Assembly (NCBI RefSeq): GCF_021233055.1
Contig: NZ_CP089538.1
Location: forward strand, 911,501-975,500
DNA length: 64,000 nucleotides
From: Spirosoma oryzicola
GTDB taxonomy: Bacteria > Bacteroidota > Bacteroidia > Cytophagales > Spirosomataceae
Reading direction: 5' to 3'
Positions 25,787-35,453 of the stretch are shown in pieces. Every line of letters starts with the position of its first letter. The first letter of the stretch is position 1. The notes beneath the pieces are model-generated. The model searched no databases. It was not told the DNA's origin and saw only the letters and a list, made by a program, of their open reading frames with translations. A program made the translations under genes and the position numbers.

Positions 25787-25819
25787 AAAGGTCTTCATGC
25801 GTAGCGCATAAAGACCTTT
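25787..25819 (-). terminator. Terminator of the SusCD-DUF4397 operon
   Basis: Arms 25787-25801 and 25805-25819 pair at 14 of 15 positions (core AAAGGTCTT/AAGACCTTT) around a 3-base loop. On the minus strand the stem is followed by CTTTTTATTT-like sequence. It is 20 bases past the DUF4397 stop. Confidence 0.88.
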
Positions 25820-25838
25820 CTTTATCTATCACCTGTTT

Positions 25839-26603
25839 TTAGCGATTCGTTGAAATGGTTAGATTAGGGGCTCTGGTTCCGGTACCGCCTACTACACCTC
25901 GCGCAATGAATGTATAAAAACGACCGGCATACGGCTGGATGGTGTAGGCCGTTCCTACAACGGTTGTGGTGCCTGTCAGTCTGAGCTGAGCGGGTACAGC
26001 GGTGGTCGCGAAGGCAATCGATGGGATCGCTGTGAAGGCTGCACTACCTTTCAAAGGAGCAATGCCCGATGCCACCACGACACCGTTAATCGCTAAATCG
26101 TAGGTAGCGCTGGCATCGGCCCCTGATACAAAGTTAATGAGCCGGACGTACGCTTTCGTGGGGTCAGCAGCGGTAAGATTGTCGGTGAGTACTAAGCTGT
26201 TGTACGTTGGCGAATTTCCGTAAAAAAACACAGAGGTGTACGTATTATCCTGAACGGTAAGATCTGTCGTCGCCAACGTAGCGTCCGAACTAGCCGTTGT
26301 ACTGGCGGGAGCGACAGCGCGTACTTTAGCCGTACCCGGTGTTATGGTTGCGTAATCCTGGTTTGGAAAAGAATTCGTGTAACTCAACGGAAGCGACGTG
26401 GCCGGGGGCACCGTATTGACACCCGAAAACTTTTGATCGTTTACGTAGATATCGATACCCGCAGCATCGGGGGCTAGGTGATAGAATTTCACCCGGGCGC
26501 CCGTTGCGGGAGCTACTGAATTCAGGAAGTTCGCTTCATCGCCACAGGCGAGCAGGAGCAGGCCAGCGCTAACGAGCAAAAGTGTTGTTAGAATAGATCT
26601 CAT
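25839..26603 (-). CDS. DUF4397-like lipoprotein downstream of SusD
   Basis: The 254-residue protein has a lipobox (LLLAC, C20) and two beta-rich repeats of the DUF4397 type: GARVKFYHLAPDAAGIDIYVND and KAYVRLINFVSGADASATYDLAING. DUF4397 proteins are surface or periplasmic and often accompany SusC/SusD systems, possibly as extra ligand-binding subunits. I use the ATG at 26603; the frame extends 27 codons further upstream into the end of the SusD gene, where the lipobox would be buried. It is the last gene of the SusCD operon, with a hairpin in the gap. Confidence 0.82.
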   Translation of the reverse strand: MRSILTTLLLVSAGLLLLACGDEANFLNSVAPATGARVKFYHLAPDAAGIDIYVNDQKFSGVNTVPPATSLPLSYTNSFPNQDYATITPGTAKVRAVAPASTTASSDATLATTDLTVQDNTYTSVFFYGNSPTYNSLVLTDNLTAADPTKAYVRLINFVSGADASATYDLAINGVVVASGIAPLKGSAAFTAIPSIAFATTAVPAQLRLTGTTTVVGTAYTIQPYAGRFYTFIARGVVGGTGTRAPNLTISTNR

Positions 26604-26631
26604 TGATGGACGGGGTCTTTGGGTGCTTGTG

Positions 26632-26659
26632 TGCTGGCGGTTCCTGAGAACCGCCAGCA
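26632..26659 (-). promoter_or_regulatory. Intercistronic hairpin between SusD and DUF4397 genes
   Basis: Perfect 12-base arms (TGCTGGCGGTTC, 26632-26643; GAACCGCCAGCA, 26648-26659) around a 4-base loop. There is no T run on the minus strand. It may stabilise the SusCD message or lower read-through into the lipoprotein gene. Confidence 0.65.
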
Positions 26660-26665
26660 TCGTCT

Positions 26666-28189
26666 TTATTTCAGAGAAAACCACTGTTCGACAGTGTGAT
26701 AATCAATTGCATTACCGCCGTATTTATCCAGTGAAGCCCGGTTCCAGACATACTCGGAATTGTAGCGGGGCCGCACCCGATACACCAGTTTACCGTTGTT
26801 GTCGGGATAAAGCTGCTCGGTTGATGGGGGTGTAAAACCGGTATAAACACTTGATGAGTAGTGATACCGACGCAGATCTACCCAACTTTCGATGATCCCG
26901 TGACCGACCAGCGCCAGGTACTTTTGCAGCATAATATCATTGATCTTCAGCGCGCTGGCCGATTGCGCTACGGCGGCACTCGCCAGATACTTTGCCTTGT
27001 CGGCTCCGGATACAGCCGCGTAGTCGAGGGCTGCCCCGATGCCCGCCTGGTAGGCGCTTAGTGCTGTTGCTTTGTCGCCCTTGATAAAAGCGGCTTCCGC
27101 TTTAATAAACTGAATCTCGGCGTAAGTCAGGATTGGGAATGAAGCGCCGTCTCGGTAGATGTACTTACCGGGTGTTGTGCCCGATACAACCAGGTTAGCC
27201 ACTTCGCCCCAGACCGTTGGAATGCGCTTCGTATTGTTATTTACGTTGTTTGGGTCACCCTGTGTTACGGTTACACCCCTGTATACACCATCGGGAGAGG
27301 CCGATGTTAGAATCGACTGACGAGGATCGACTACACCGTTGAAAACACGACCGTCCAGCAGGCTCACCAGAAAATCAGTTTGCCGATAGGTACCCAGGTT
27401 GCTGCGGGAAGGACCAAAGAAATTAGCCAGCGATGAGTTGCCCCCTGCGGTAAACGGTACGTTGAAGTTGTCGGCATTGCTGGCCAGCGACTTGTTGCAG
27501 AAGTCAATAACCGCATCCGGGTTGTAGGTGCTTTTGTTGCTGAGGTGGTTGGCATTGCGGGCCAGTACACCATACACAAACTTAATCCATTTGCTGCGGT
27601 CGCCACCGTAGGCCAGATCACCCCGCGCCAGCGATGCCTGTGAGACGGCCCCATCGGTGCGGTTAAGATCCGTCAGTGCGTCGTTGGCTAACTGACGAAC
27701 GTACGCGTAAACTTCCTCCTGCGTGTCGTAATCGAATACGTAGCGGTTAGGCTCGAAGGCTTGTTTCAAGATCATTTCGCCGTGGTAATCGGTCGTTGTC
27801 TGCCAGCTCCAGGCAAAGATCGCTTTGGCCGCTCCGCTGTAGTCCCATTTCTGTTTAGCCTTGGCATCGTCCAACACCAGACGAATATTCTCGCCCAGGT
27901 TCCAGTAATGCGTCCGCCAGATGTTACCGGCATTGTCGGAACCCGGTGCGTAACCCATCCGGTCCCAGGTATCATTGGCCGTAGCTTCGCCCCAGTTCTG
28001 AATGTATTTGCCGATAAAGCGCGAATCGAACTGTTCGCCGAAGGCCATATTGGCAAACATAGGCGGCAGCAGAACGTAACCCTCAGCAACCTGTGGATTG
28101 GAAGGATCACGGTTTATGTCGAGGTATTTTTCACAGCTACTGAGCGTAAACAAACCCAGTAAGAGTGTGAGTATTGTGATTCGTTTCAT
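26666..28189 (-). CDS. SusD/RagB-family outer-membrane nutrient-binding lipoprotein
   Basis: The 507-residue protein begins MKRITILTLLLGLFTLSSC, with the lipid-anchored cysteine at C19. EKYLDINRDPSNPQ directly after it, and the helical TPR-like middle, are typical of SusD-like proteins, which cap a SusC barrel at the cell surface and bind glycans or peptides. The frame can be read 22 codons upstream, but that would remove the lipobox from the N-terminus. It follows the SusC gene by 79 bases. The ligand is unknown; there are no glycosidases or sulfatases nearby. Confidence 0.9.
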   Translation of the reverse strand: MKRITILTLLLGLFTLSSCEKYLDINRDPSNPQVAEGYVLLPPMFANMAFGEQFDSRFIGKYIQNWGEATANDTWDRMGYAPGSDNAGNIWRTHYWNLGENIRLVLDDAKAKQKWDYSGAAKAIFAWSWQTTTDYHGEMILKQAFEPNRYVFDYDTQEEVYAYVRQLANDALTDLNRTDGAVSQASLARGDLAYGGDRSKWIKFVYGVLARNANHLSNKSTYNPDAVIDFCNKSLASNADNFNVPFTAGGNSSLANFFGPSRSNLGTYRQTDFLVSLLDGRVFNGVVDPRQSILTSASPDGVYRGVTVTQGDPNNVNNNTKRIPTVWGEVANLVVSGTTPGKYIYRDGASFPILTYAEIQFIKAEAAFIKGDKATALSAYQAGIGAALDYAAVSGADKAKYLASAAVAQSASALKINDIMLQKYLALVGHGIIESWVDLRRYHYSSSVYTGFTPPSTEQLYPDNNGKLVYRVRPRYNSEYVWNRASLDKYGGNAIDYHTVEQWFSLK

Positions 28190-28268
28190 TGATACTAGAA
28201 GATAGGTATGATAGATCAGCAGGAGACCGCTTCTAACGTGTATGGGCGACCTCATGCGTTGTTTCTAA

Positions 28269-31200
28269 TTAGAATCCAATCCGGAAACCGGCAGACAAAC
28301 CGCGAGGAACAGACAGTGTACCGTAGTCGATACCTCCCGCGCCAACGCCCCCGGAGGTTGCCGTTGTACCGTTTACGTTCGGGTCAGCGCCCGTGTAATT
28401 GGTCAGCAGGAATAGATCCGTACCGTTCACAAAAACGCTGGCCTGCTTAAATACCTTATTGCCATTCAAAAGCGAAGAAGGTAGTACGTAGCTGATCGTC
28501 ACATCGCGCAGCCGCAGCCAGTTGATGTCTTTTTCGACGAACTCCGATTCGGGAATCGAGTTGTAATAATCGGCTGAGCGAAGAGATGGAATAACCTGTA
28601 TCGTGTTGGCCGTTGGCGCGTCGGTATCTTCTTTGCCGTCGCGTAGCACGCCTTTGAACGTTACGGGTGTATCGCGGTCGAGCGATTTCTTGCTTAAGCC
28701 ATTCCGCCAGAGGTACATCGCTGTACCATTGAACACGTCGCCCCCTTTCCGAATGTCGAGCAGGAACGACAGGCTCAGCGATTTGTACCGGAACGAGTTT
28801 GTCAGACCAATCGAGAAATCGGGGTTCCGATCGCCGATGGGCAAGAAGTTCGTGTTGGTGATGGGCAATCCGTTGAGCGGATTGATCAGGATGTCGCCGT
28901 TTTTGTTCCGCGCGTAACTGTAGCCCCCAATCGCTGTAGCCGAACCGCTGCCCCGTTGATAGTAGTCGAAGTTGTAGCTTCGGTACGCTGGGTTGGTACT
29001 GGGGAAATAATTCGGCAAGTTGTTGACAAACGCACTAGAACGAGCGTTCAGGTACACCCAGGTGTCGGAGTTATAATATTCCGGTACGTCAGCGGGCAGG
29101 TTTTTTACGTCGGTGTTCAACTTCGTAAAGTTCAGAATCACGTCCCAGCCATAATCGGCTTTCTTAATCGGCGACCCTTTCAATTGCAGCTCAATCCCCT
29201 GGTTATTGAACGTACCGCCGTTGAGCAGCCCGAAGATGTAGCCCGTGCCGTAGCTCAGCCGTTGCGTAACGATCTGCTGTGACAGCGTTTTGTTGTAGTA
29301 GGCAAAGTCAAGACCGAACCGACCGCCCCAGAACATCAACTCGGTACCGAATTCGTAGCTTTCGCCCCGCTCTGGTTTTAAGTTTGGGTTGCTCCCGTAA
29401 AAACCGTAGGCAAAACCACCGCCCGTTGTCGTCTGCGGAACCAGCGTCGAATTAACCTGATACGGTGGTGCATCGCGTCCGGTTTGTCCGTAACTGGCTC
29501 GTAGCTTACCGTAGTAGAATGTGTTTCCCCGGTTTTTCAGAGCAGGCAGATCCGAGAAATTGAAGGCCAGGGAAGCGGCTGGGTAGAAGAAGCTCCGGTT
29601 GGCAGCTGGTAGCGTCGACGACCAGTCATTACGTCCTGTCAGGGTCAGAATTAGCAAGTCGTCGTAGTTCAGCGTCAGACTTCCCAGCACGCTCTGCAAG
29701 CGCTGCATGGTCTGTGTGTATTTGTTGCGTTGTGTAGTCGGGTCTGTATTGTTAACCGAATTAAAGTCAGGCAGATACAGCTTTTCGCCGTACGCCGTCG
29801 TAACCTTGTAGTTACGGTCATCGACGGTAGTACCCAATAGTAGCGATGTACTCAGCTTGCCGAAGTTTTTCTTCAGCGTGGCCAGGAAGTTAGCGTTCAG
29901 TAGCTGGCTGTTTTCGAGCGCATTTTCAACTGACCCTCGGGTCGAATAACCGCCGAGCGTTACGTCGGTTCCCTGCCACGATTCAGGACTCAGAAACAAA
30001 TTGCTCTGAGTCGAATAAATGTCCGCTCCGAAACGCCCTGTCAGGCTTAACCACGCCGTCGGATTGTAATTGAGCTGAAAGTTGCTGATGGTCCGGTTTG
30101 TAATATCGCCGTTTCTATTCTTGTTGACCGAGAAGAAGGGGTTGTCCGCTTCGCCCTGGTTGATACTTCCCAGCAAAATCCGTCGTGTTCCATCGGGGTT
30201 CAGGTAATTGGTGATGTCGTCGTTGGCTGGCCAGCTCAACAGACCCAGCAAAAAGCCGTTATTTCCGCGAATGGCCTTGTCAACCTGCGTATTTACGTAG
30301 TTGAACGAACTCATCACGTCTAGCTTAGGCCCAATTTTAGCCGTTCCGGTTAGTCGTACTGACAGACGTTTGTAGCCGGTAGTGGGTACTACGCCCGATT
30401 GATTGGTGTAATTGGTCGATAAGCGGTACGTTGCGTTGTCACTTCCCCCTTCGATACCCAGATTGTGAACCTGCGTAAACCCCTTTTTGAAGAAGCTCCG
30501 CACGTTGTCATAAATGGGCGCATCAGCTGCGTATCTTGGACCGAAGTACGTCGTCGCGTTTGCGTTGCTATAGCTTTGTGTACCTCGTCCGTATACAGTT
30601 TGCGCTTCGGGAAAACGATATACTTCTGTGCTCTGAAAGCGGTTGTCATACGTTACGCGACCGGGACCTTTCGTTCCTTTTTTCGTTGTGATAACAATGG
30701 CTCCCGACGAGGCATCGATACCGTAAAGAGCGGCTGCTTCGGGGCCTTTGAGGACCGTAATGCTTTCAATGTCGTTAGGGTTAATGTCAGCCGCCCGGTT
30801 CAGGTAATCGTTGTCGCGGTTGGGCCGGTTCGACACCAGCGCGCCTTGATTAAACGTGCGGTTATCAATGGGTAGACCGTCTACTACGAATAAAGGTTGG
30901 TTGTTGCCGCCAATCGAGCTGGCACCCCGCAGTTGAATCGAGGCCGATGCGCCGGGGGTTCCCGAGGTGGTGGTCATGGTCAGACCCGCCACGCGTCCCT
31001 GCATCCCGACCAGAAAATTATCGCGCTGGGCATTGGAAATATCGGCACCCTTTACTTCGCCAACCGAGTAGCCCAAATTGCGTTTTTCCTGGCGGATACC
31101 CAATGCCGTTACTACAACTTCGTTTAGTTCTGACGACGATTCTGCCAAACTAACGTCTACCTGATTCTTGGAACCAACGTCAACGGTTTGGCTTATCATA

Positions 31201-31436
31201 CCAATCAAGCTGACAACCAGCGTTGCGTTTGGACCGACCGAGATTTTGTAATTCCCGTTCCCGTCCGTTGTCGTTCCCCGGCTTGAGCCTTTAACCTGGA
31301 TGTTTGCTCCGGGTAATACTGTACCATCGGTGGCTGACGTGACCTTCCCCGTGATCATCCGATCTTGGGCATAGGCACCTGTCATCACTGATAACCCAAT
31401 CAACAGCAGCAAGAAACTGCGTATAAATGATTGCAT
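28269..31436 (-). CDS. SusC/RagA-family TonB-linked outer-membrane transporter
   Basis: The 1055-residue protein has a signal peptide, then a carboxypeptidase-D-like domain (ITGKVTSATDGTVLPGANIQVKG near residues 28-50), a TonB plug (EVVVTALGIRQEKRNLGYSV, then SIQLRGASSIGGNNQPLFVVDG) and a 22-strand barrel ending in aromatic-terminal GLSAGFRIGF. It imports a ligand across the outer membrane using TonB energy, in complex with the SusD-like protein. Length and order are standard. It is the first gene of a SusC-SusD-DUF4397 operon. Confidence 0.95.
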   Translation of the reverse strand: MQSFIRSFLLLLIGLSVMTGAYAQDRMITGKVTSATDGTVLPGANIQVKGSSRGTTTDGNGNYKISVGPNATLVVSLIGMISQTVDVGSKNQVDVSLAESSSELNEVVVTALGIRQEKRNLGYSVGEVKGADISNAQRDNFLVGMQGRVAGLTMTTTSGTPGASASIQLRGASSIGGNNQPLFVVDGLPIDNRTFNQGALVSNRPNRDNDYLNRAADINPNDIESITVLKGPEAAALYGIDASSGAIVITTKKGTKGPGRVTYDNRFQSTEVYRFPEAQTVYGRGTQSYSNANATTYFGPRYAADAPIYDNVRSFFKKGFTQVHNLGIEGGSDNATYRLSTNYTNQSGVVPTTGYKRLSVRLTGTAKIGPKLDVMSSFNYVNTQVDKAIRGNNGFLLGLLSWPANDDITNYLNPDGTRRILLGSINQGEADNPFFSVNKNRNGDITNRTISNFQLNYNPTAWLSLTGRFGADIYSTQSNLFLSPESWQGTDVTLGGYSTRGSVENALENSQLLNANFLATLKKNFGKLSTSLLLGTTVDDRNYKVTTAYGEKLYLPDFNSVNNTDPTTQRNKYTQTMQRLQSVLGSLTLNYDDLLILTLTGRNDWSSTLPAANRSFFYPAASLAFNFSDLPALKNRGNTFYYGKLRASYGQTGRDAPPYQVNSTLVPQTTTGGGFAYGFYGSNPNLKPERGESYEFGTELMFWGGRFGLDFAYYNKTLSQQIVTQRLSYGTGYIFGLLNGGTFNNQGIELQLKGSPIKKADYGWDVILNFTKLNTDVKNLPADVPEYYNSDTWVYLNARSSAFVNNLPNYFPSTNPAYRSYNFDYYQRGSGSATAIGGYSYARNKNGDILINPLNGLPITNTNFLPIGDRNPDFSIGLTNSFRYKSLSLSFLLDIRKGGDVFNGTAMYLWRNGLSKKSLDRDTPVTFKGVLRDGKEDTDAPTANTIQVIPSLRSADYYNSIPESEFVEKDINWLRLRDVTISYVLPSSLLNGNKVFKQASVFVNGTDLFLLTNYTGADPNVNGTTATSGGVGAGGIDYGTLSVPRGLSAGFRIGF

Positions 31437-31814
31437 AAGCAGAAAAGGTTAAGAAAATAGTAAAGAAAATTACCTCAAAATTGACCTAAAAAAGACAAAG
31501 ACGCAACTAACTGGTAAGAATTGGCTTACAGAAATCTTTTTTTGACTTATATAATGAAAAAATAGACTTTCATCTTTATCGGTAATTTTACTTAATATGT
31601 ATTTGGTAGAATTTTATTGCGTATAAAAATATTAAATCAGAATAATATTTGATTTTTTAAGTAGTTATCTATCTTTGTTGCGTTGGTGTTTATGCCTTTA
31701 GGCAAGCTTTGCGAACAGATTTATAACTGACTGATCGCAGACTATGCCGCCAATTAATCAACGTATTCATACATAGTTTCAACATCCCTTTTGTCTTACT
31801 ATCAACGCTCACTT
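31437..31814. other. AT-rich divergent regulatory region
   Basis: This roughly 380-base gap lies between the divergent SusC and aminotransferase genes and is clearly more AT-rich than its surroundings. It contains the plus-strand promoter at 31648-31677. A SusC promoter must also be here, but no exact match was found on the minus strand. No coding sequence is supported. Confidence 0.7.
31648..31677 (+). promoter_or_regulatory. Promoter of the exported aminotransferase gene
   Basis: TTTG (31648-31651), an 18-base spacer and TATCTTTG (31670-31677) match the Bacteroidota -33/-7 pattern. The predicted start near 31682 leaves a leader of about 130 bases. Confidence 0.55.
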
Positions 31815-32957
31815 ATGTCAATCAACCGTCGAGACTGGCTCCGCGCCAGTGTATTATCGGGACTAAGTCTGGCTGCTGCTCCGGCTGCCTTCTGCGAACC
31901 AGAATTAGAAGTACCTGCGGGCTACGCTCCCCCCAAAAGTGGTGCATTGAAGGCGCGGCTTTCGGCAAACGAGAATCCGTATGGTCCTTCGCCCAAGGCG
32001 CTTAAAACCATCACGGAAGCGGCTCCCGATGGATACCTGTACGCGATGGAGTACGCCCGGCAATTTCGCAAGATGGTAGCTGATACAGAAGGCGTTCCGG
32101 AGGAGTATGTGTTACTGGGTGCTGGCTCGGGTGAGTTGCTGACGGCGGCTGCGCTTTGGGCAGCTTACCGACCAAATGCTGGTCGCACGATTGTTGCCCC
32201 CGATCCGACGTTCGATGCGCTACCTCGTTCGGCGGTAAAGCACGGCATCACGATGGATCGAGTGCCGCTCGTGGCTGCCGATGGGTACGACATCAACCTG
32301 AACAAGCTGAACGAACGGGTGGGGAGCCAGACCGGGATGGTTTACCTCTGCAATCCTAACAACCCAACGGCCATCACCGTAGACCCTGCCAAACTACGGG
32401 CCTTCTGCGAAGCTGTAGGAGCCAAAACGCCGATTCTGGTTGACGAAGCCTACATCGACTATACTCCCGACCCAAAAGCCTACACGATGGTGGATATGGT
32501 CAAGAAAGGGAGCAACGTCATTATTACCAAGACCTTCTCGAAAGTACACGGTTTTGCTGGTCTGCGGACGGGGTACATGATTGCCAAGCCTGAGCTACTG
32601 GAGCAAATCAGCAAGTTTGCGACGGGGGGGGGCTGCCTGAGCATGACTACCTTGCGGGCAGCCATGGTTAGCTTACAGGACAAAGATTTTATCAAATTCT
32701 CGCTGGGAAAAACGCAGGAGTCAAAAGATTATCTCTACGGTGTGTTAAAGCAGCATAACTATGAGCCGTTGCCGTCGGGCGCGAACTTCGTTATGTTCCC
32801 AATTCGGATGAAGGGCGAGGATTTTGTTGGTCGCATGATGGACCAGGGCGTAAGTATCCGTCAATGGAAATTTGACGGGCAATATTGGTGCCGGGTTAGT
32901 CTCGGGACGATGGACCAGATGAAATCGTTTGCGGATGGTTTGAAAACCATCTCGTAG
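31815..32957 (+). CDS. Tat-exported class I/II aminotransferase (HisC-like)
   Basis: The 380-residue protein has the PLP aminotransferase fold of the histidinol-phosphate aminotransferase family. The cofactor lysine is in TKTFSKVHGFAGLRTGYM. LSANENPYGPSPKAL and YLCNPNNPTAI are typical. The N-terminus SINRRDWLRASVLSGLSLAAAPAAF is a twin-arginine signal, so the enzyme is exported with its cofactor, which is unusual for this family. The frame starts eight codons earlier with a TTG; I use the ATG at 31815. A run of nine G bases lies at about 32624-32632. Real substrate unknown. Confidence 0.85.
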   Translation: MSINRRDWLRASVLSGLSLAAAPAAFCEPELEVPAGYAPPKSGALKARLSANENPYGPSPKALKTITEAAPDGYLYAMEYARQFRKMVADTEGVPEEYVLLGAGSGELLTAAALWAAYRPNAGRTIVAPDPTFDALPRSAVKHGITMDRVPLVAADGYDINLNKLNERVGSQTGMVYLCNPNNPTAITVDPAKLRAFCEAVGAKTPILVDEAYIDYTPDPKAYTMVDMVKKGSNVIITKTFSKVHGFAGLRTGYMIAKPELLEQISKFATGGGCLSMTTLRAAMVSLQDKDFIKFSLGKTQESKDYLYGVLKQHNYEPLPSGANFVMFPIRMKGEDFVGRMMDQGVSIRQWKFDGQYWCRVSLGTMDQMKSFADGLKTIS

Positions 32958-32972
32958 CTAGTAGATACAACG

Positions 32973-33024
32973 AAAGGCTGGAATCGAGAAGGAGGCATAA
33001 CCCTCTTCCTTGATTCCAGCCTTT
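32973..33024. terminator. Bidirectional terminator between aminotransferase and Mn-catalase
   Basis: Perfect 13-base arms AAAGGCTGGAATC (32973-32985) and GATTCCAGCCTTT (33012-33024), with further partial pairing inside and a T run on each outer side. It sits 15 bases from each of the two convergent stop codons. Confidence 0.88.
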
Positions 33025-33039
33025 TCTATAGTCTGACAC

Positions 33040-33948
33040 TTAGTATTTATAATCGATTCCCATTTTTTTCGCCATATCCGCAAACATCTGCGGATCGAAG
33101 TCGTCGGCGCCGGGAGCGTTGAGTTGCGGTTCTTCGTCCAGATCGGGTGGTGTATGGCCGGGAATAGCTCCTTCGATAACGACACACTCCTGCCCATCTT
33201 CCGGGTGCGGACCATTCCAGATCAGACCCGCCTGCTTGTAATCGTTCTGGCTGAAGGTATACAGTTGCAGGTGCAACTTTTGCTCCATGAATTTCTTCGC
33301 TTCTGGAAACTTGTCATTACTCAAGTCCGGAATGGGCAGCAATTTAGTCACCTCCACACCAGTCAATTTCTCCAGCGCTTTGGCGTAAGCAACTACGTGC
33401 AATCCTCCCCGAACCAGCAGATAACCGACCATCGTTCGGGCCGTTGGGGTATCGACCATTTCGTAAACCCGCATTTTGTTGGCCCGCGCTCCGCACTCCA
33501 GAAAGAAATTGTGCAGTAAGTCCAGCTTGAGATTACCGCTGTTGAACACGTTTTCACCAGACCAGAATCGTCCCATCGAATCCATCGGAAGGGCTGACTG
33601 ACCACTGGCAATGAAATGGCTTGTGTTACGCGCATCCACACCGTTCGCCAGTGGGGTCGTCGTCGGGTCCATACCTCGTTTGCTGGTACCTGTCAGCAGC
33701 AGGTTGGTTGTGTAAGCTACGACTTCAATATGCCCGTATTCTTCCCCGGCAATACTACAGATCAGATCGTAGAAAGGCCGCAGCTTCTTCCGACCCCGAA
33801 AATTGAACGACTGAAACGTGTAGTTCATCAGGGTCGACATCTCGCCAAACTTGCCACCCAGTAATTCTTGAACAGCCGCTGCGTTATTGGCAGAGGGATT
33901 AGTGGGAACTGGTAGCTCGATAGGGAGCTGATCCATTTTTAGAATCAT
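33040..33948 (-). CDS. Manganese catalase
   Basis: A 302-residue di-manganese catalase that splits hydrogen peroxide. The ligands are all present at the expected places: E36, E70, H73, E151 and H184 (GGKFGEMSTLMNYTFQSFNF; AGEEYGHIEVV; FFLECGARANKMRVYEM; GGLHVVAYA). The C-terminal tail is acidic and rich in Pro. It is monocistronic and converges on the aminotransferase gene. An ATG four codons inside the frame is an alternative start. Confidence 0.94.
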   Translation of the reverse strand: MILKMDQLPIELPVPTNPSANNAAAVQELLGGKFGEMSTLMNYTFQSFNFRGRKKLRPFYDLICSIAGEEYGHIEVVAYTTNLLLTGTSKRGMDPTTTPLANGVDARNTSHFIASGQSALPMDSMGRFWSGENVFNSGNLKLDLLHNFFLECGARANKMRVYEMVDTPTARTMVGYLLVRGGLHVVAYAKALEKLTGVEVTKLLPIPDLSNDKFPEAKKFMEQKLHLQLYTFSQNDYKQAGLIWNGPHPEDGQECVVIEGAIPGHTPPDLDEEPQLNAPGADDFDPQMFADMAKKMGIDYKY

Positions 33949-34096
33949 AGCCTTGTGGTTTTAGGGAGCGATTTGCTTTCCTAAATACCAACCCAATCTA
34001 TAGAGATTAGTTAGATTAAACGGTTAATGAGTGAAGGTTGTAAGTAAACGGCCTTAAACCGAATAATAATCAGCGTTTTACAAACAATATGGGGTG

Positions 34097-35356
34097 TTAC
34101 GCGTTTGGCTCGCTTTTTACGAGGGTTACCGGTTTAGTAGGATCAATCCGGAGCCAGAGCAGGGCGCTTACCAGCAGACAACCCGAGATCATGAAGAGTG
34201 GGTAATTGAAATTCTTTGTTTGCTCGACGATGATGCCAAACAGGATGGTGATGAAAAAGCCACCCAGTTGCCCGGCAAAGTTCATGGCACCGGCCACAAT
34301 ACCTGCGTTACGCTGCCCGATATCGACGCATACGGCAAACGCAACGGGTAACGCCAGATCTTTGAGCAATACACACAGAGCGAGCAAGTAGGCGGCTGTT
34401 TGGTTATTGGTGGCGAGTCCAGCCAGCAGAAAGAATAAACTCGACAATCCCAGGCCACCGATACCGACGACCCGACGCCCGAATTTCAATCCGTAATGTT
34501 TGCTCAGTAAATCGCTCAGCGCGCCACCCAGCAGGCAGCCTACAGCACCCAGGAAATAGGAGAGCGAGATAAACGTCTTTGTGTCGGATTCGGTCAGGCC
34601 ACGACCTTCCTGAAAATAAACCGACGACCAGTTCGTAAAAAAGTACGATCCGTAGAAGAACAGGTGACACATTAGCATCAACGCCCACAGGTCGGGGTTT
34701 CGCAGAATCGCTTTCCAGGGAATCTGGTGATCCGAATATTTGATCTTACGCCCCTTCTCAATTTCCCGAACTTCTTCGTCGCTGATTCCAGGCTGGGCCG
34801 CTGGTTCATCGCGGAAGGAAATAAACCAGCCAATCGCCCACAAAACGCCGACAACACCCAGCATAACAAAAGCCCAGCGCCAACCCGCCCAGTGTACCAA
34901 CGGGATGACAATCAACGGCGTCAAGGCCCCGCCCAATCGTCCGGCAGCCCAGATAACCGACTGCGCCCGGCCTATCTCAACAGTTGGAAACCAGCGGGCA
35001 ATGACGATGGATGCGTTGGGATAGGCACCGGCTTCACCCGCACCGAAAAGAAATCGAATTACCAGAAGATACAGAAAGTTGAAGGCCGTACCGGTAAGTG
35101 CCGTAAAAGCCGACCACCACACCACCACTCGTGTCAGAACCCGGCGCGGACCAATCCTGTCTCCGAGAGAACCCGTTGGCATTTCAAACAAAGCGTAGGC
35201 CAATGAGAACGCGCCTAGAATGTAGCCAAATTGTTGGTTATCAAGATTTAAATCGGCTTTGACGTATTTGCTTACCACGTTCATACAAACCCGGTCGAGG
35301 TAAGTAATGGTAGATAGCAAGAACAGGCCGCTCAGCACACGGTGACGGAACTTCAT
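34097..35356 (-). CDS. MFS transporter, anion:cation symporter type
   Basis: This 419-residue transporter has twelve predicted helices. TYLDRVCMNVVSKYVKADLNLDNQQFGYILGAFSLAYALFEMPTG and GDRIGPRRVLT are typical of the ACS family, which takes up sugar acids (hexuronates, galactonate) or other organic anions with protons. It diverges from aroB with a shared 97-base promoter region. No catabolic genes accompany it, so the substrate is open. Confidence 0.87.
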   Translation of the reverse strand: MKFRHRVLSGLFLLSTITYLDRVCMNVVSKYVKADLNLDNQQFGYILGAFSLAYALFEMPTGSLGDRIGPRRVLTRVVVWWSAFTALTGTAFNFLYLLVIRFLFGAGEAGAYPNASIVIARWFPTVEIGRAQSVIWAAGRLGGALTPLIVIPLVHWAGWRWAFVMLGVVGVLWAIGWFISFRDEPAAQPGISDEEVREIEKGRKIKYSDHQIPWKAILRNPDLWALMLMCHLFFYGSYFFTNWSSVYFQEGRGLTESDTKTFISLSYFLGAVGCLLGGALSDLLSKHYGLKFGRRVVGIGGLGLSSLFFLLAGLATNNQTAAYLLALCVLLKDLALPVAFAVCVDIGQRNAGIVAGAMNFAGQLGGFFITILFGIIVEQTKNFNYPLFMISGCLLVSALLWLRIDPTKPVTLVKSEPNA

Positions 35357-35392
35357 GAATAGATCGATGTAGGTTAAGTTTATTAGGAGTTA

Positions 35393-35400
35393 CAAAGCTA
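35393..35400 (-). promoter_or_regulatory. -7 element for the MFS gene
   Basis: TAGCTTTG on the minus strand matches TAnnTTTG, about 37 bases upstream of the MFS start. No clear -33 TTG at the right distance. Confidence 0.35.
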
Positions 35401-35453
35401 TAATTTCGGTTGAGATTAAAAATACTTACCGTTGGCTACCGTATTTTTACAGC

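Noticed and set aside
31437..31814. tRNA or small RNA gene in the AT-rich gap
   Set aside because: No cloverleaf or GTTCRANYC-type box and no strong structure; a promoter explains the signal.
32624..32632. Frameshift mutation at the G9 run
   Set aside because: The frame continues through the run with correct PLP-enzyme motifs on both sides, so the gene is intact as given.
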